Position numbers and translations under genes: made by a program
The notes under the pieces: generated by a model
Databases searched by the model: none
What the model saw: the letters and a program-made list of their open reading frames with translations, nothing else
Told to the model about the DNA's origin: nothing
Shown here: positions 9,054 through 19,660 of the stretch, piece by piece
How positions within the stretch are numbered: the stretch's first letter is position 1
Layout: each line of letters starts with the position of its first letter
Assembly (NCBI GenBank): GCA_947631195.1
Contig: CANRKK010000007.1
Coordinates: forward strand, 1 to 64,000
DNA length: 64,000 nt
Source of the DNA: an uncultured Clostridia bacterium
Lineage (GTDB): Bacteria; Bacillota; Clostridia; Christensenellales; Borkfalkiaceae
Reading direction: 5' to 3'

Positions 9054-11818
9054 TTATTTTCACCTCCCTTGCCGAAGGCGCCGAAGAAACTGACTATGTC
9101 GTCCCACTTCAGTTTGCGCACCACTATGTCCGCAATATACAGAACGACGCAGATTATCAACAGGGGAACGGTAAGGTTAACCGAATAGGTGCCCGTCAGG
9201 TTTTCGTCGTTTACGAGCTCGAGCTCGCCGTTGACGCTCACTTCTCCCCTGCCGTTGAGCGCCCTGTACAGCACCGAGGGATCGTAGGAGGCAAACTCGT
9301 CGTATTCGTCGGTATAGGGCACGGTTATGGCGGCGGTGGCGGTGTAGGTCTTTTCGTAGTAGTTGTAGGTTACGGTTACGTTGTACACGCCCTCCTCCGC
9401 GCTCTCGAAATCATAGTAATAATAGTATTGGTTAAAGGCGAGGTTAGCGCTCTCGGTCTGCCCGTCCGGCCGCGTTATTTCCACGGTGGCCTCGGCGTTG
9501 AAGCGCGAGGTTGCGGGCACTACCTGCACGGCCGTATAGCCGCCTCCCCGTTCCACGTTGAACACGAACGGGTAGTCCGTCTTTTCGTCGGGAAGTTCGG
9601 TGCGCACCACGTTGTTCAAAAATACGCCGAGCGTGGCGGAGCTTTCCCAGTTATCCACCCAATCCCCCGCGAATTTGCTGGTGAAGGTGGCAACTTTGCC
9701 GTTGCCGTAGTTCCAATAGCTGTAGAGGGGCACGTTCTTTACCGCGCTCGTCTCCGTCTTTTTGTATTCTGCCTGCAGCACGGTGACGGCGCCCGCCTTT
9801 TGCTTGCTGTTGACGAAGCCCGTTATCTGCGGAATGTTGCGCACGTCAAGATTTTCCAGCACGGCGTCCGCGGGACGGTTTACGCCGACGGGGGTGCTGT
9901 GGTTCTGCACGACGTGTTCAACCTGCTCGTCGGCAATTTCCAAAAATATATTCTCGTCCAGATCTTCCTGTTCGTTGGACAGGTAGTACGTGCCGCCGCC
10001 CGCCGAAGCAATGTCCCGCAAAAGTTGCTCGGGGTCACCGACGAATGCACTCGGTCTGCCCACGTCAAACACGGAGGTGACTATGCCGCTGTCCCTCATG
10101 TCGGAGGCAACCTCTACGGGATCGTGGTCATCGTCGCCGAAAGGGGAGCCGTCGGTTATGAGCATCACCTGCTTTTGGCTATAGCTCAGCCCGTCTATTA
10201 TCCGGTATGCGTTGTAGAGGCCGCTGCCTATCAGGGTGCCCTGTTGCACGCGCAAGTCGTCAATGGCCTGCGCGATTACCGCCTGGTTGGAGCCGTCGGT
10301 GGGCTGGAGCACCAGCCGCGCCTCGCCGAAAAAGGTCACTATGCAGACCTGGTCCCCCTCGCTGAGGAGGTTCGCAACCCTCGTCGCCAATTGCTTTGCC
10401 ACCCTGAAGTGGTTGTTCTGGTTCATGCTGTAGGAGGAGTCGATGACAAGCGCCAGCAGGCGGGGATCGCCGTTGTTGCCGAATTTTACGGGGAGCATCT
10501 CGCCGAGAGCCGTCACTTCCTCCGTCTCGCCCGTCTGCACCTTTAAGTCGCCGTACGTCGTCAGACTCTTGCCGAACATGGACACCACCGTGTCGAGGCT
10601 GCCCATAAACTCGGTGGCGTTGAGAATGTTGCCCACGTCCACGTCGGAGAGGATTATCTCGTCGAACACGCACAGCTCCTCCACCGTGCAGGGCACGTTT
10701 TTGAGGTTGAGGCCCTTTCCTTCCGCCGTCTCCGACCCGAAAGTATATATGTTTATATCGGGATTGTTTTCAAACTGTTTTATATAGTTGGCCTTGGTCT
10801 GCACGCGGTTGTTGAGGTCGTGTTCGTAAATTTCAAGGGAGCAGTTGTCCCCGTACTTTTCCACCGCGCCGCGCACCGACGCAAAGTCCTCGGTAATCAT
10901 AAGTATGTTTATGCTGTCCGAAACGGTCTGCGTGAAAGAGTACACGTTGTTTTTCGCGCTGCCGTCCGCGGGTGCGGAAACTTCCACCTCGTAGGAGTAC
11001 GTGCCCGCCTCTTCCGTGTACAGGCCGAAGGTAATTACGTTTGCGCCCTCGGTTAGCTCGGGAGCCGTGTGCGCGACTTCCTCGCCGTCCCTGCGCAGGG
11101 TAAAGGTGGCCTCGTCGGTGGCGTAGGTCGTCCTGACCGTCAGATTTACGCTCTCGTCGCCGCCCAGATAGGCCGTGCGCGTAAATTCCGCGTCGGAAAT
11201 CTGCACTTCCTGCACGTTCTCGTCTATGTTGTCGTCAAGGTAGATGGCGTCCACGCGGATATCCTTCGTTTCAAGCCCGTCCACCGCGCGGCGGATTGCG
11301 TAGCTGTCGCTCTCGTCCGTCTGCTTTGCGTCGGTTATGAGCACTATCCTCTTTATGACTCCGTTGCCGAAAAGATCCCCCGCGTATTCCAGCGCGCCCG
11401 CGATGTCCGTCTGGCTGTCGTCCACCTCGGCCGTCTTTACGCTGGGAAGCCGCGAAAGGGTGGTCGGCGCGCTCAAAAGCTCGCAGTCCTTGCCGAAGCA
11501 AACCAGCCCCACTTCGCTGTTTTGGGGAAGTTTGAGATTTTTTATGTATGTGTCCAAAAGATCGAGATTTTTGTTCGCCGAATAGGACACGTCCGCAACA
11601 ACGTACACTTCCGTCCTCGTGAGCACGGCGACGAAAGTCGTGCCCGCCGCGGCAAAGCCTATTATAACCGCCATTGCGACGTGCATTATTATGGAGGCTA
11701 CGTTGTGCCCGTTTCTGTTTTCCTTTCTCACCGCAATGAAGAACGGAACGAGGAATATCGCGGCGAGAGGAATGGCTATGATGAGCAGCCAGGGATTATC
11801 GAAGTTGATACTGTTCAT
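9050..11818 (-). CDS. Membrane protein with two von Willebrand factor A domains
   Basis: The 922-residue protein starts with two transmembrane segments (about 9-30 and 45-65). A first VWA-like domain follows with DVSYS at its MIDAS position. After a beta-rich segment comes a second VWA domain with an intact DSSYSMN MIDAS motif and a downstream TDGSP. One C-terminal transmembrane helix ends the protein. The ATG at 11818 is preferred over one 30 bases upstream because GGAG lies nine bases before it. It overlaps the BatA-like gene by 23 bp. The overall form resembles large membrane VWA proteins that accompany BatA; metal-dependent protein binding outside the membrane is inferred. Confidence 0.85.
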   Translation of the reverse strand: MNSINFDNPWLLIIAIPLAAIFLVPFFIAVRKENRNGHNVASIIMHVAMAVIIGFAAAGTTFVAVLTRTEVYVVADVSYSANKNLDLLDTYIKNLKLPQNSEVGLVCFGKDCELLSAPTTLSRLPSVKTAEVDDSQTDIAGALEYAGDLFGNGVIKRIVLITDAKQTDESDSYAIRRAVDGLETKDIRVDAIYLDDNIDENVQEVQISDAEFTRTAYLGGDESVNLTVRTTYATDEATFTLRRDGEEVAHTAPELTEGANVITFGLYTEEAGTYSYEVEVSAPADGSAKNNVYSFTQTVSDSINILMITEDFASVRGAVEKYGDNCSLEIYEHDLNNRVQTKANYIKQFENNPDINIYTFGSETAEGKGLNLKNVPCTVEELCVFDEIILSDVDVGNILNATEFMGSLDTVVSMFGKSLTTYGDLKVQTGETEEVTALGEMLPVKFGNNGDPRLLALVIDSSYSMNQNNHFRVAKQLATRVANLLSEGDQVCIVTFFGEARLVLQPTDGSNQAVIAQAIDDLRVQQGTLIGSGLYNAYRIIDGLSYSQKQVMLITDGSPFGDDDHDPVEVASDMRDSGIVTSVFDVGRPSAFVGDPEQLLRDIASAGGGTYYLSNEQEDLDENIFLEIADEQVEHVVQNHSTPVGVNRPADAVLENLDVRNIPQITGFVNSKQKAGAVTVLQAEYKKTETSAVKNVPLYSYWNYGNGKVATFTSKFAGDWVDNWESSATLGVFLNNVVRTELPDEKTDYPFVFNVERGGGYTAVQVVPATSRFNAEATVEITRPDGQTESANLAFNQYYYYYDFESAEEGVYNVTVTYNYYEKTYTATAAITVPYTDEYDEFASYDPSVLYRALNGRGEVSVNGELELVNDENLTGTYSVNLTVPLLIICVVLYIADIVVRKLKWDDIVSFFGAFGKGGENK

Positions 11819-13646
11819 AGCAATACACTCCAAAGTCCGCCGCAACAAGCACGGCTAAAATTATAAATACAGCCAAAAGGTCGTCGTAAAAACCTGCCAG
11901 CCCGCCCGCCTGGGGGGTTCCCGTTATTTTGAACGCCTCCTCCTCGCAAAGGGGCACGCTCTCCTCCTCGGGGAGGGTGGAATATACGTTTACTTCCCTC
12001 TCGATGCCGTCGGCCATGGTCAGATAAATTTTATACGCGCCCACTTCGGACACGAGATATTCGCTGACCGTGGTGCTGATGTCGGGGTAGCTCTCCTTGC
12101 CCGACGGCGCCACTATCCTTATGTTTTTGCAGCCCGGCAATACGTTTACGGGCAAAATGTCGCCGCAGACGTAGGCGGTGCTGTCCACCACTTCGGGGAA
12201 AGAATAGTTTATAAAGTTGGATATAAGCGTGGTGCAGTCCAAAGAGAGGGTGAAAGCCGCCGAATCGCGGAGAGAAAACGCCATCACAACTTCGCGGTTG
12301 CCGTATGCGTTCGCGCCCGAAAACATCAGCGGGCTGCCGTCGCAGGTGGCGTACACGGTGAAGTCGCCCCCGCCCGTGCCGAGCTTTACGAACCGCTTGA
12401 GCAAAAAGCTGTCCGCGGTCACTCCCTCGAGCATCTTGCGCACGGTGGTCTTTGTGGATGTGGAATACACCGCCGCCCCGTTCGCCTCCACTTCCGTCTG
12501 GAAGCTGAAGTTTGCGCCCTCGGGGCTCTTATCGGGATTTATATACCATACCGAGCCTTCGGCAGGGGTGATTTCGGGCACGAAGTTTTCAAATATATAG
12601 AGTCCGTAGCCCGTCTGCCCCTCGTATTCTTCGGCTTTTATCACGGTGAGGTTGGTCACGCCCACCGACCTTAAAGCCGCCTCCATGTATATGGAGCCGT
12701 CCGAAACGAGCAGCGTGTCGGAGGAATTTTCCCTCGACTTGTTGAAAACGGTCACCGAGCTGTCCAGTCCGAGGTCGTCGCCGTCGTTTATCCTAAGCTC
12801 GAACGATTCAAAATCGCTCAGCCCCGTGCCGAATTCAAAGGCCTTTTCCTCGCCCTCGGAAAGTTGCAGCGAAAGGACGGAATACTCCTCGTCCGAGCCG
12901 TTGAAGTACAGCCCTATCTCCACTTCGGCGTCCCCGCCGTAGGAGACGGCCTTGCCCGAAACTTTCAGTCCGCCGTCCGCGGTATATTCATACGCCGCGT
13001 CCCTCAGCGCGTAGTTGACCGCGCCGCCGCCGACGTTTATTATGTCCACGTTCTGGCTGTCGGCGTACACCTTGTCGGTTATGAGGTAGGTGTGCGCGCG
13101 CGGGTTGTCGTTGAAATATTTTTGCGCCTCTATGAGCGCGTCGCCGAGGCCCGCCGCGGTATATCCGCTCTCCAGTTCGTCCACGGCCTCCACCGCGCGC
13201 TCCTTGTCGGTATAGCCCTCGAACACCGTCTCGGTGGTTGCGCCCGCGCAGATGAGCGTGTAGGTGCTGCCCTTTACCGAGCCGTTAATCATGTCCTTTA
13301 TCTTTTGCCTGCCCTCTTCAAAGCGGGTGGAGCCTTCGTATTCGATATTCATGCTGCCCGAAGCGTCCAAAACGAAGCAATAGGCCTGCGCCGCGCCCGG
13401 CAGTGTGATTACGGGGTGGGCGACGATGACCGCAATCAAAATCACGGCCAATATCTGCAATATGAGGCTTAAAATGCCCGTCAAACGGTTTATGGGGATG
13501 CGCCGCCGCAAAAACTTTTCGCTGAGCGTCCAAAGATAGGTGGACGTTACGGTCTGTTCGGTGTATCTGTTTTTGATTATATAGATGAGTATCAGTACGG
13601 GTATGCCGAGGAGCGCCAAAAATCCCAAGGGAAATAAAAATGTCAT
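11796..13646 (-). CDS. BatA-like VWA domain membrane protein
   Basis: The 616-residue protein has the BatA N-terminal layout: a first transmembrane helix (about 3-24), a basic stretch, a second helix (about 58-80) and then a VWA domain with the MIDAS motif DASGSMN (94-100). Beta-rich extracellular regions follow and a final transmembrane helix lies near residues 590-612. BatA-type proteins work with MoxR ATPases and DUF58 proteins; all three are adjacent here. Its start overlaps the DUF58 stop by 4 bp. Confidence 0.88.
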   Translation of the reverse strand: MTFLFPLGFLALLGIPVLILIYIIKNRYTEQTVTSTYLWTLSEKFLRRRIPINRLTGILSLILQILAVILIAVIVAHPVITLPGAAQAYCFVLDASGSMNIEYEGSTRFEEGRQKIKDMINGSVKGSTYTLICAGATTETVFEGYTDKERAVEAVDELESGYTAAGLGDALIEAQKYFNDNPRAHTYLITDKVYADSQNVDIINVGGGAVNYALRDAAYEYTADGGLKVSGKAVSYGGDAEVEIGLYFNGSDEEYSVLSLQLSEGEEKAFEFGTGLSDFESFELRINDGDDLGLDSSVTVFNKSRENSSDTLLVSDGSIYMEAALRSVGVTNLTVIKAEEYEGQTGYGLYIFENFVPEITPAEGSVWYINPDKSPEGANFSFQTEVEANGAAVYSTSTKTTVRKMLEGVTADSFLLKRFVKLGTGGGDFTVYATCDGSPLMFSGANAYGNREVVMAFSLRDSAAFTLSLDCTTLISNFINYSFPEVVDSTAYVCGDILPVNVLPGCKNIRIVAPSGKESYPDISTTVSEYLVSEVGAYKIYLTMADGIEREVNVYSTLPEEESVPLCEEEAFKITGTPQAGGLAGFYDDLLAVFIILAVLVAADFGVYCYEQYQLR

Positions 13647-14527
13647 TTAATTACCCCCGTGCTTACAAGTTTATCCAAAAAGATGTCTCCGAGCGGCTCG
13701 TGCGAGGCCGCAAGAATATAGTATCCCCCGCGCGAGAGACACTGCTCGCGTATTCTGCCCGTGGCGTAGGCGAGCGCCTGTTTGTAAGCCCTTATAATTT
13801 CCCTGTTGATGTTTTTGCGGTAGAATTTGGCGGGGTCCTCGCTGTCGAAAAAGTGCATCTTGCCGCGCGACTTGGGGTTGAGTTCCTCCCGCGAGAGCAC
13901 CTGTATGCAGAGTATATCCCTCTTTTTTGTCGCCAGATGGTCTATCGCCGCGCTAAAATCGTTGTCCGTCAAAAAGTCGGAAATTATAACCGAAAGCCCG
14001 TCGCCGTAGCCCACGGTCGAGGGCAAAATGGCCTCGGAGATGCTGCTGTTGCCGTCGAAAACTATGTCGTTGAGCTTGCCTATGTTGTTGTAGAAGGCCT
14101 CCCTGCCGAGCATGTTGGAAATTACTTCCTCCGCGCGGTTTTCGCGGATGACGTACACCGAAACCCTGTCCATTTCGCACACGGAAATATAGGCCAGCGC
14201 GGCCGCTATCTTCACGGCCTGCACTTCCTTTTTTCCCTTGCCGTAGCTCATGGAACGGCTGGCGTCTATGTATATGCGGGTGTGCACCTGCCGCTCGTCG
14301 AGATACAGCTTTAAATACAGCTTCTCGAAGCGGGCGTAGGCGTTCCAGTCGAGTTTTGTGATATCGTCGCCCGGAATATAGTCGCGGTAGTCGGCAAATT
14401 CGGGAGAGGACCCGAAAGTCTTGCTCTGGTGGTTGCCGCCGAACCGCCCCGCCACGTTGTTTTTGAGGAGAGTCTGCAAAAGTTCTATTTCCGCCAGAAA
14501 CTCCTCGTTTACTACAAGTGGATTCAT
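13643..14527 (-). CDS. DUF58 domain protein
   Basis: The 294-residue protein carries the DUF58 signature (G-x-H-x-S-x-x-x-G-S-x-x-E-F-A-D-Y-R-x-Y-x-P-G-D-D, about 31-56) followed by a VWA-like fold with DASRSM at about 87-92. DUF58 proteins are regular partners of MoxR AAA ATPases. It directly follows the MoxR gene with no gap and overlaps the BatA gene, so stoichiometric coupled translation is likely. Confidence 0.92.
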   Translation of the reverse strand: MNPLVVNEEFLAEIELLQTLLKNNVAGRFGGNHQSKTFGSSPEFADYRDYIPGDDITKLDWNAYARFEKLYLKLYLDERQVHTRIYIDASRSMSYGKGKKEVQAVKIAAALAYISVCEMDRVSVYVIRENRAEEVISNMLGREAFYNNIGKLNDIVFDGNSSISEAILPSTVGYGDGLSVIISDFLTDNDFSAAIDHLATKKRDILCIQVLSREELNPKSRGKMHFFDSEDPAKFYRKNINREIIRAYKQALAYATGRIREQCLSRGGYYILAASHEPLGDIFLDKLVSTGVIK

Positions 14528-15643
<1,116 letters not shown>

Positions 15644-15669
15644 TTTCGGTGTCCTCACTCTTTTTTATG

Positions 15670-17208
15670 TCAATTGCCGGCGTTGATGCCGTATAAAATG
15701 TCGAAGTAAAGTTTTATCGCGTTTTTCTGCGCGTCGGTTATTTCACTGCCGCCCAGCATCTCCTGTACCATCGCGTAGTACTCCGAAAGAAGTTCGCCGT
15801 ACTTGCGGTAGGTGCCCGTGGCGGGGTCGTATATCTCGTCCGCCGAGCCGTAGGTCATGCTGCCCGAGCCCGCGCCGCCTCCGTCGCCGCCCGAGCCTTC
15901 GCCCTGTCCGCCCGGTCCGCCGGGGCCCACGCCCTGTCCGTCGGAGCGTCTCTCTTCGGCGAGTTCGGTTTTAAGACCCAATTCGGGGAAGATCTGCGCG
16001 AGCGCGTTGCGGGCGTACTTGGCCAAAAGCAATCCGTACGACTGCGCGGAAAGCTCTTCGGCAAGCCCGAACCCGAATCCTGCGAAAAGGCTGTCTAACT
16101 TTTCCTGTATCCCGCCCGTGCTCTCGGCTTCCTCCTGACGCACATTTGCAAGGTCGCCCGTAAGGTTCCAGAATTCGATGCACAGCGGGTCGGTGGCAAC
16201 GTCGAGGTTGGAGAGGGCAACTCCGAGCTGTATGTTGGTTATCATCGTATTGATGAGGGTGCGGGTAGCCTCAATTGCTTCGCTCTCCGCCTGCCCCTCC
16301 TGCGCGGTGTATATAAACTGTTGTCTGAACGTCGCGAACCCGGGGTCCATTCCCTCGCGCACGGCGTCGTAGCTCACCTCGTAAAAGGACTGGACGTCGC
16401 TGTATTTAAGCGGGCCGAAGTAGCGGTAGGCGTCGCCGCCCTCCTCCAGCGCGGAGGCAAGCCCCGGCATGACGGGAGCGAACGCGTCCGCAAGCGCCGC
16501 ATACGTGGCGGGGACCTTTGCCGCCGCCGTGACGCCCGCCGAAGCCTTTTCGACCGCCGACCTCAGTCCGCCCAAGGTGAGCGGTGCGTCCAACCCCGCC
16601 TCAAGCTCTTCGAGCGGAGCGGTAAACGACGGTATCAAATCTTCGGAAAGACGGCTGCTCTCTATGTCGCTTATCAGTTCCCTCAAACGTATCTTTTGCG
16701 CCCCGGTCACCGTCACGGGGGAGTCATCTCCGCCCACGGTTCCGCCCGCCGCAGCCGTTTTGCCGGGCACGAGCGCGCCCGTAACGGTCACGGCCGCAGA
16801 CACCGCGACCACGGCCAAAAATTTCCATATTTTTTTAAAGGTGACTGCGGGAACGGAGAGAGCGGAAAGTTTTTTGCCCGCGTCCTCCCTCTGCAGTTCC
16901 ACCACGCCGCCGCTCCTGCCGCCGTAAGCCAGCATCGTTTGGGCGCGCTCGTTCAAAGCGTACTCATCGTCCAGCTTTTTGGCGACCCGCTTGTCGGTGG
17001 GCCGCATCGCCAAAAACGCGACACCGCCCGCGACGACCGCCGCGCCCGCGCCCGCAATAAGGCTGTACGCGACGCTTGCCGCAGCCGAAAGTTTAAAGGC
17101 GAGAAGCGCTATGCCGAAAGCGGCGAGAAAGGCCGCAAGCGCGCACAGAAGGCTCTTTATAACCGCGCCCGCCAGATATTTTCTTTTTAGTTTGTTAAAA
17201 CTGTCCAT
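15670..17208 (-). CDS. Membrane protein with C-terminal Gly-rich segment (MoxR operon)
   Basis: The 512-residue protein has three hydrophobic segments near the N-terminus (about 15-40, 42-65 and 125-145), then an Ala-rich helical region. A Gly/Pro-rich stretch (about 420-450) precedes a conserved-looking tail (YDPATGTYRKYGELLSEYY, then a short helical end). That tail recalls large membrane partners of MoxR clusters (DUF4175-like), but this is a weak resemblance. The ATG at 17208 has GAGAGG upstream; the TTG 12 bases earlier overlaps that RBS and is unlikely. Confidence 0.75.
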   Translation of the reverse strand: MDSFNKLKRKYLAGAVIKSLLCALAAFLAAFGIALLAFKLSAAASVAYSLIAGAGAAVVAGGVAFLAMRPTDKRVAKKLDDEYALNERAQTMLAYGGRSGGVVELQREDAGKKLSALSVPAVTFKKIWKFLAVVAVSAAVTVTGALVPGKTAAAGGTVGGDDSPVTVTGAQKIRLRELISDIESSRLSEDLIPSFTAPLEELEAGLDAPLTLGGLRSAVEKASAGVTAAAKVPATYAALADAFAPVMPGLASALEEGGDAYRYFGPLKYSDVQSFYEVSYDAVREGMDPGFATFRQQFIYTAQEGQAESEAIEATRTLINTMITNIQLGVALSNLDVATDPLCIEFWNLTGDLANVRQEEAESTGGIQEKLDSLFAGFGFGLAEELSAQSYGLLLAKYARNALAQIFPELGLKTELAEERRSDGQGVGPGGPGGQGEGSGGDGGGAGSGSMTYGSADEIYDPATGTYRKYGELLSEYYAMVQEMLGGSEITDAQKNAIKLYFDILYGINAGN

Positions 17209-17232
17209 ATAACCTCTCAAAGACCGCCCGCG

Positions 17233-18459
17233 TTAAATATCCTCGCGCTTTTTGGGCAAGTAAGCGACGGCCGCGGGGGTTTGCTCCGTTTCGCCGTACC
17301 GCAAAATACTGATGTTGAGCGTTCTCTCGGCGCGGAGCTGCTTTTTGCCGCCCACTATGGTGTAGTACCTCAAAACGAGGTCCTGTTCGTTGTTTTTAGC
17401 GTTGAACGTATCGTAATTATATACGCCGAACGTAAAGTACGTGCCCGTGGCGCTGTCGACCTTGGCCCACACGTATCCCGAAGCCAGCGCGGTGCCGGAA
17501 AGGGGGGTCTCCTTGCCCGTCCCGGGGTCGGAGATGAACGCCTCCACCGAATACATGCCGTCGTAGTAGACGGGGGCGGCAGTGCCGCTTGCCGTTCTGC
17601 CGTTTATTATCGTCAGCCGGTAACGCCTGCTGAGGCCGTCGGCGGATTCCGAAGGGAAGCTCCCCTCCGCCCAGACGTAGGTGTGCAGTATCTTGTTGCC
17701 GTACACGTCCGTCTCGTCGCCGAGGTCGGTGATGGGCATCGTCTTGCCGTCGAAGTTCCGCACGAGCTGTATTTCAAACGTCGAGGCGATGTAGGGGTTG
17801 GGTATAACTTCCCTCTCCACCTCGTAGCCGCAGTCGCACTTGTAGGAAGTGTAGCCGTCGGCGGGGTTGGAGCTGTTGGGCTGCACCGTTGTCACGTTCT
17901 TGCCCCCCTTTGCGGCTATCTCCTCCTTTGTGAGGTGGGGAACCGTCTGATCCTTTTGCCCGCACTCGCTGCAGACGTGGTAGTGACCCGTTTCGTCATA
18001 TTCCCACTTTTCGGTGTCGTACGAGTGTTTGCCCGTTGCGGGAATGGCGCGGCTTTCAACGTTGCCGCAGGTCTTGCACAGCCAAAGCTCCTGCCCGTCG
18101 TCCACGCAGGTCGCCTCGACGGCGGTTATCAGCCGCTCGTAGTCGTGCTCGCCCGTGGGGGGAACGTCGTCGTCCTTGGTCGCCCCGCACCATATGCACA
18201 CGTATCTGCCCCAGCCCGCGTTGCCGCAGGTGGGCTGCTCCTCTACCATGCTCTCCACAAGCCGCCAGTCGTGCTCGCCCACGCTCGTTCTGCCGTTGCA
18301 GCCCGCGTCGGTGCAGACGTGCCAGTGCTCGGTGAAAGAATGGCTCCATTCATGGGACCAGTTGTGGGCGTTCAGCCCCGCCGGAACGCAGGCCGCTATC
18401 CCCAGAGCTCCGCATATTACGCACGCCGCGGAGAGCAACAGGATTATAATTTTTTTCAT
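17233..18459 (-). CDS. Lipoprotein with repeated CxxC modules
   Basis: The 408-residue protein is first in the MoxR/VWA operon. A signal peptide with lipobox IAAC (Cys24) is followed by five short modules with paired cysteines (CTDAGC, CIWC, CKTC, CSEC, CDCG), each near a G-x-H-D/S-Y/W motif, over about residues 45-220. This repeat style is common in surface proteins of gut Firmicutes and could bind zinc. The second half is beta-rich. RBS GAGAGG is clear. Confidence 0.82.
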   Translation of the reverse strand: MKKIIILLLSAACVICGALGIAACVPAGLNAHNWSHEWSHSFTEHWHVCTDAGCNGRTSVGEHDWRLVESMVEEQPTCGNAGWGRYVCIWCGATKDDDVPPTGEHDYERLITAVEATCVDDGQELWLCKTCGNVESRAIPATGKHSYDTEKWEYDETGHYHVCSECGQKDQTVPHLTKEEIAAKGGKNVTTVQPNSSNPADGYTSYKCDCGYEVEREVIPNPYIASTFEIQLVRNFDGKTMPITDLGDETDVYGNKILHTYVWAEGSFPSESADGLSRRYRLTIINGRTASGTAAPVYYDGMYSVEAFISDPGTGKETPLSGTALASGYVWAKVDSATGTYFTFGVYNYDTFNAKNNEQDLVLRYYTIVGGKKQLRAERTLNISILRYGETEQTPAAVAYLPKKREDI

Positions 18460-18560
18460 TTTTACCTCTCACCGATATTTTTTAACATACTGCGCATAAA
18501 TTTGCAATTAATGCATAATTTTTTGCCGCGTATGGCCGTTTAAGCCGTATAATTATACAA

Positions 18561-18589
18561 ATTATATCACAAAAAGCCGCCTTATGCAA
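18561..18589 (-). promoter_or_regulatory. Promoter of the MoxR/VWA lipoprotein operon
   Basis: TTGCAT (18589-18584), 17-bp spacer, TATAAT (18566-18561) on the minus strand, about 100 bp ahead of the first gene. No other promoter was seen within the following 12 kb, which supports a single transcript. Confidence 0.8.
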
Positions 18590-18714
18590 GTTATTTGGCG
18601 GCCGTTTGTAATTTTATTATAATGAAAATACTGTGAAATCGGTGATTTTTTGCGCGATTTTGTTCAAAACGGTAAAAATTAACTTTTTTTGTTAATTTAT
18701 GCAATTCCGCAACG

Positions 18715-18800
18715 CCGCCGTTTGGAACGGGAAAGCAGCGCAAAGCGGAATGTATGGCGCGCGCAATTTGAGGAGTTGCGCCCGTTACGCCCAAAAAAAA
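18715..18800 (+). repeat. Degenerate R4 repeat at the comF 3' end
   Basis: AGCGGAATGTATGG, TTTGAGGA and a terminal CGCCCAAAA match the R4 family found at seven other sites, with about a third of positions changed. It ends where comF ends, within a few bases. The rest of 18460-18714 contains only the operon promoter and A/T-rich sequence. Confidence 0.6.
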
Positions 18801-19538
18801 TTATTTTATATTTTTATTTTTATAGTGGGGCACGGAGGCGGCCGTGACGCAATACACGGCGGCGGCTCCCGCGGCTTTTAAGCACTCGGTGACGGCGTTT
18901 AAGGTGGCGCCCGTGGTGCAGACGTCGTCCACGACGAGCAGAACTTTGCCCTTCACCGCCGCCCTGTCCGCCTTGAAACAGGTTTTGAGGTTGTTCTCCC
19001 TTTCGGCGCGGGACAGCTGTTTTTGCACGGACGTCTCCCCCGTTTTCCGCACCGCGCCGTCCAGCACGGGGACGCCCGTCAGGCGGGACATCTCGCGGGC
19101 GATGAGACGGGCTTGGTTGTAGCCCCGCCTCCTCAGAGATTTGCGGGTCATCGGCACGTAAACGAGCCCGTCCGCGGGAGGGAGCAGGGCGGCCTTTTTT
19201 GCCATTTCGCGGGCGAGAAAGTAGGCTATGTACGGTTTGCCGTTTTTGAACGCGCCGATTAGCGCGAGGGTGCCGCCCTCGTAGCTGAGCGGGGACACGC
19301 CCCGCTTATAGGAGGGCAGGCGGGCCTTGCACTCTATGCAGATCTCCTCCGCCGCCGTCTTTCTGCCGCAGACGGGGCAGGTTGCGCCCGCGTTGAAAAC
19401 TATGCTCTTTAAACAGTCGGCGCAGAGATCCCCCTCGAAAATCTCATAGCCGCACATCATGCAGCAAAAGCGCGGGGGATAGAATTGTTGTTTTATTTCC
19501 CTTACGGGCAGGCGGCCGAAAAACGAGAGCAATTTCAT
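18801..19538 (-). CDS. comF: ComF family protein
   Basis: The 245-residue protein has two N-terminal zinc-ribbon CxxC pairs (CCMMCGYE, CADC, CPVCGRK, CIEC), then a type I phosphoribosyltransferase domain with the PRPP-binding motif VLLVVDDVCTTGATL. ComF proteins assist DNA uptake during natural transformation, probably at the cytoplasmic side. The ATG at 19538 is preferred; it lies six bases after a -10 box and has no RBS, suggesting a leaderless transcript. A longer reading would add 26 residues that are unlike the family. Confidence 0.88.
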   Translation of the reverse strand: MKLLSFFGRLPVREIKQQFYPPRFCCMMCGYEIFEGDLCADCLKSIVFNAGATCPVCGRKTAAEEICIECKARLPSYKRGVSPLSYEGGTLALIGAFKNGKPYIAYFLAREMAKKAALLPPADGLVYVPMTRKSLRRRGYNQARLIAREMSRLTGVPVLDGAVRKTGETSVQKQLSRAERENNLKTCFKADRAAVKGKVLLVVDDVCTTGATLNAVTECLKAAGAAAVYCVTAASVPHYKNKNIK

Positions 19539-19544
19539 ACGTGT

Positions 19545-19573
19545 ATTGTATATCGGGGGCGCGCGTTTGTCAA
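19545..19573 (-). promoter_or_regulatory. comF promoter, predicted to give a leaderless mRNA
   Basis: TTGACA (19573-19568), 17-bp spacer, TACAAT (19550-19545) on the minus strand. The ATG follows after six bases, so the expected transcription start is the A of the start codon. Confidence 0.8.
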
Positions 19574-19660
19574 CGAAAGGAAAAAAGTTGGAGGGCGGAG
19601 CGAAAAAAAAGGACAAAAAATTATGGTATAAATTTATTCACGGCGGGCAATAACCGCGGT

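Noticed and set aside
17281-18543. A 420-codon plus-strand frame opposite the CxxC lipoprotein
   Set aside because: The minus-strand gene has a signal peptide, RBS, promoter and conserved motifs. The plus frame reads as Val/Ala/Arg-rich noise from high-GC antisense codons.
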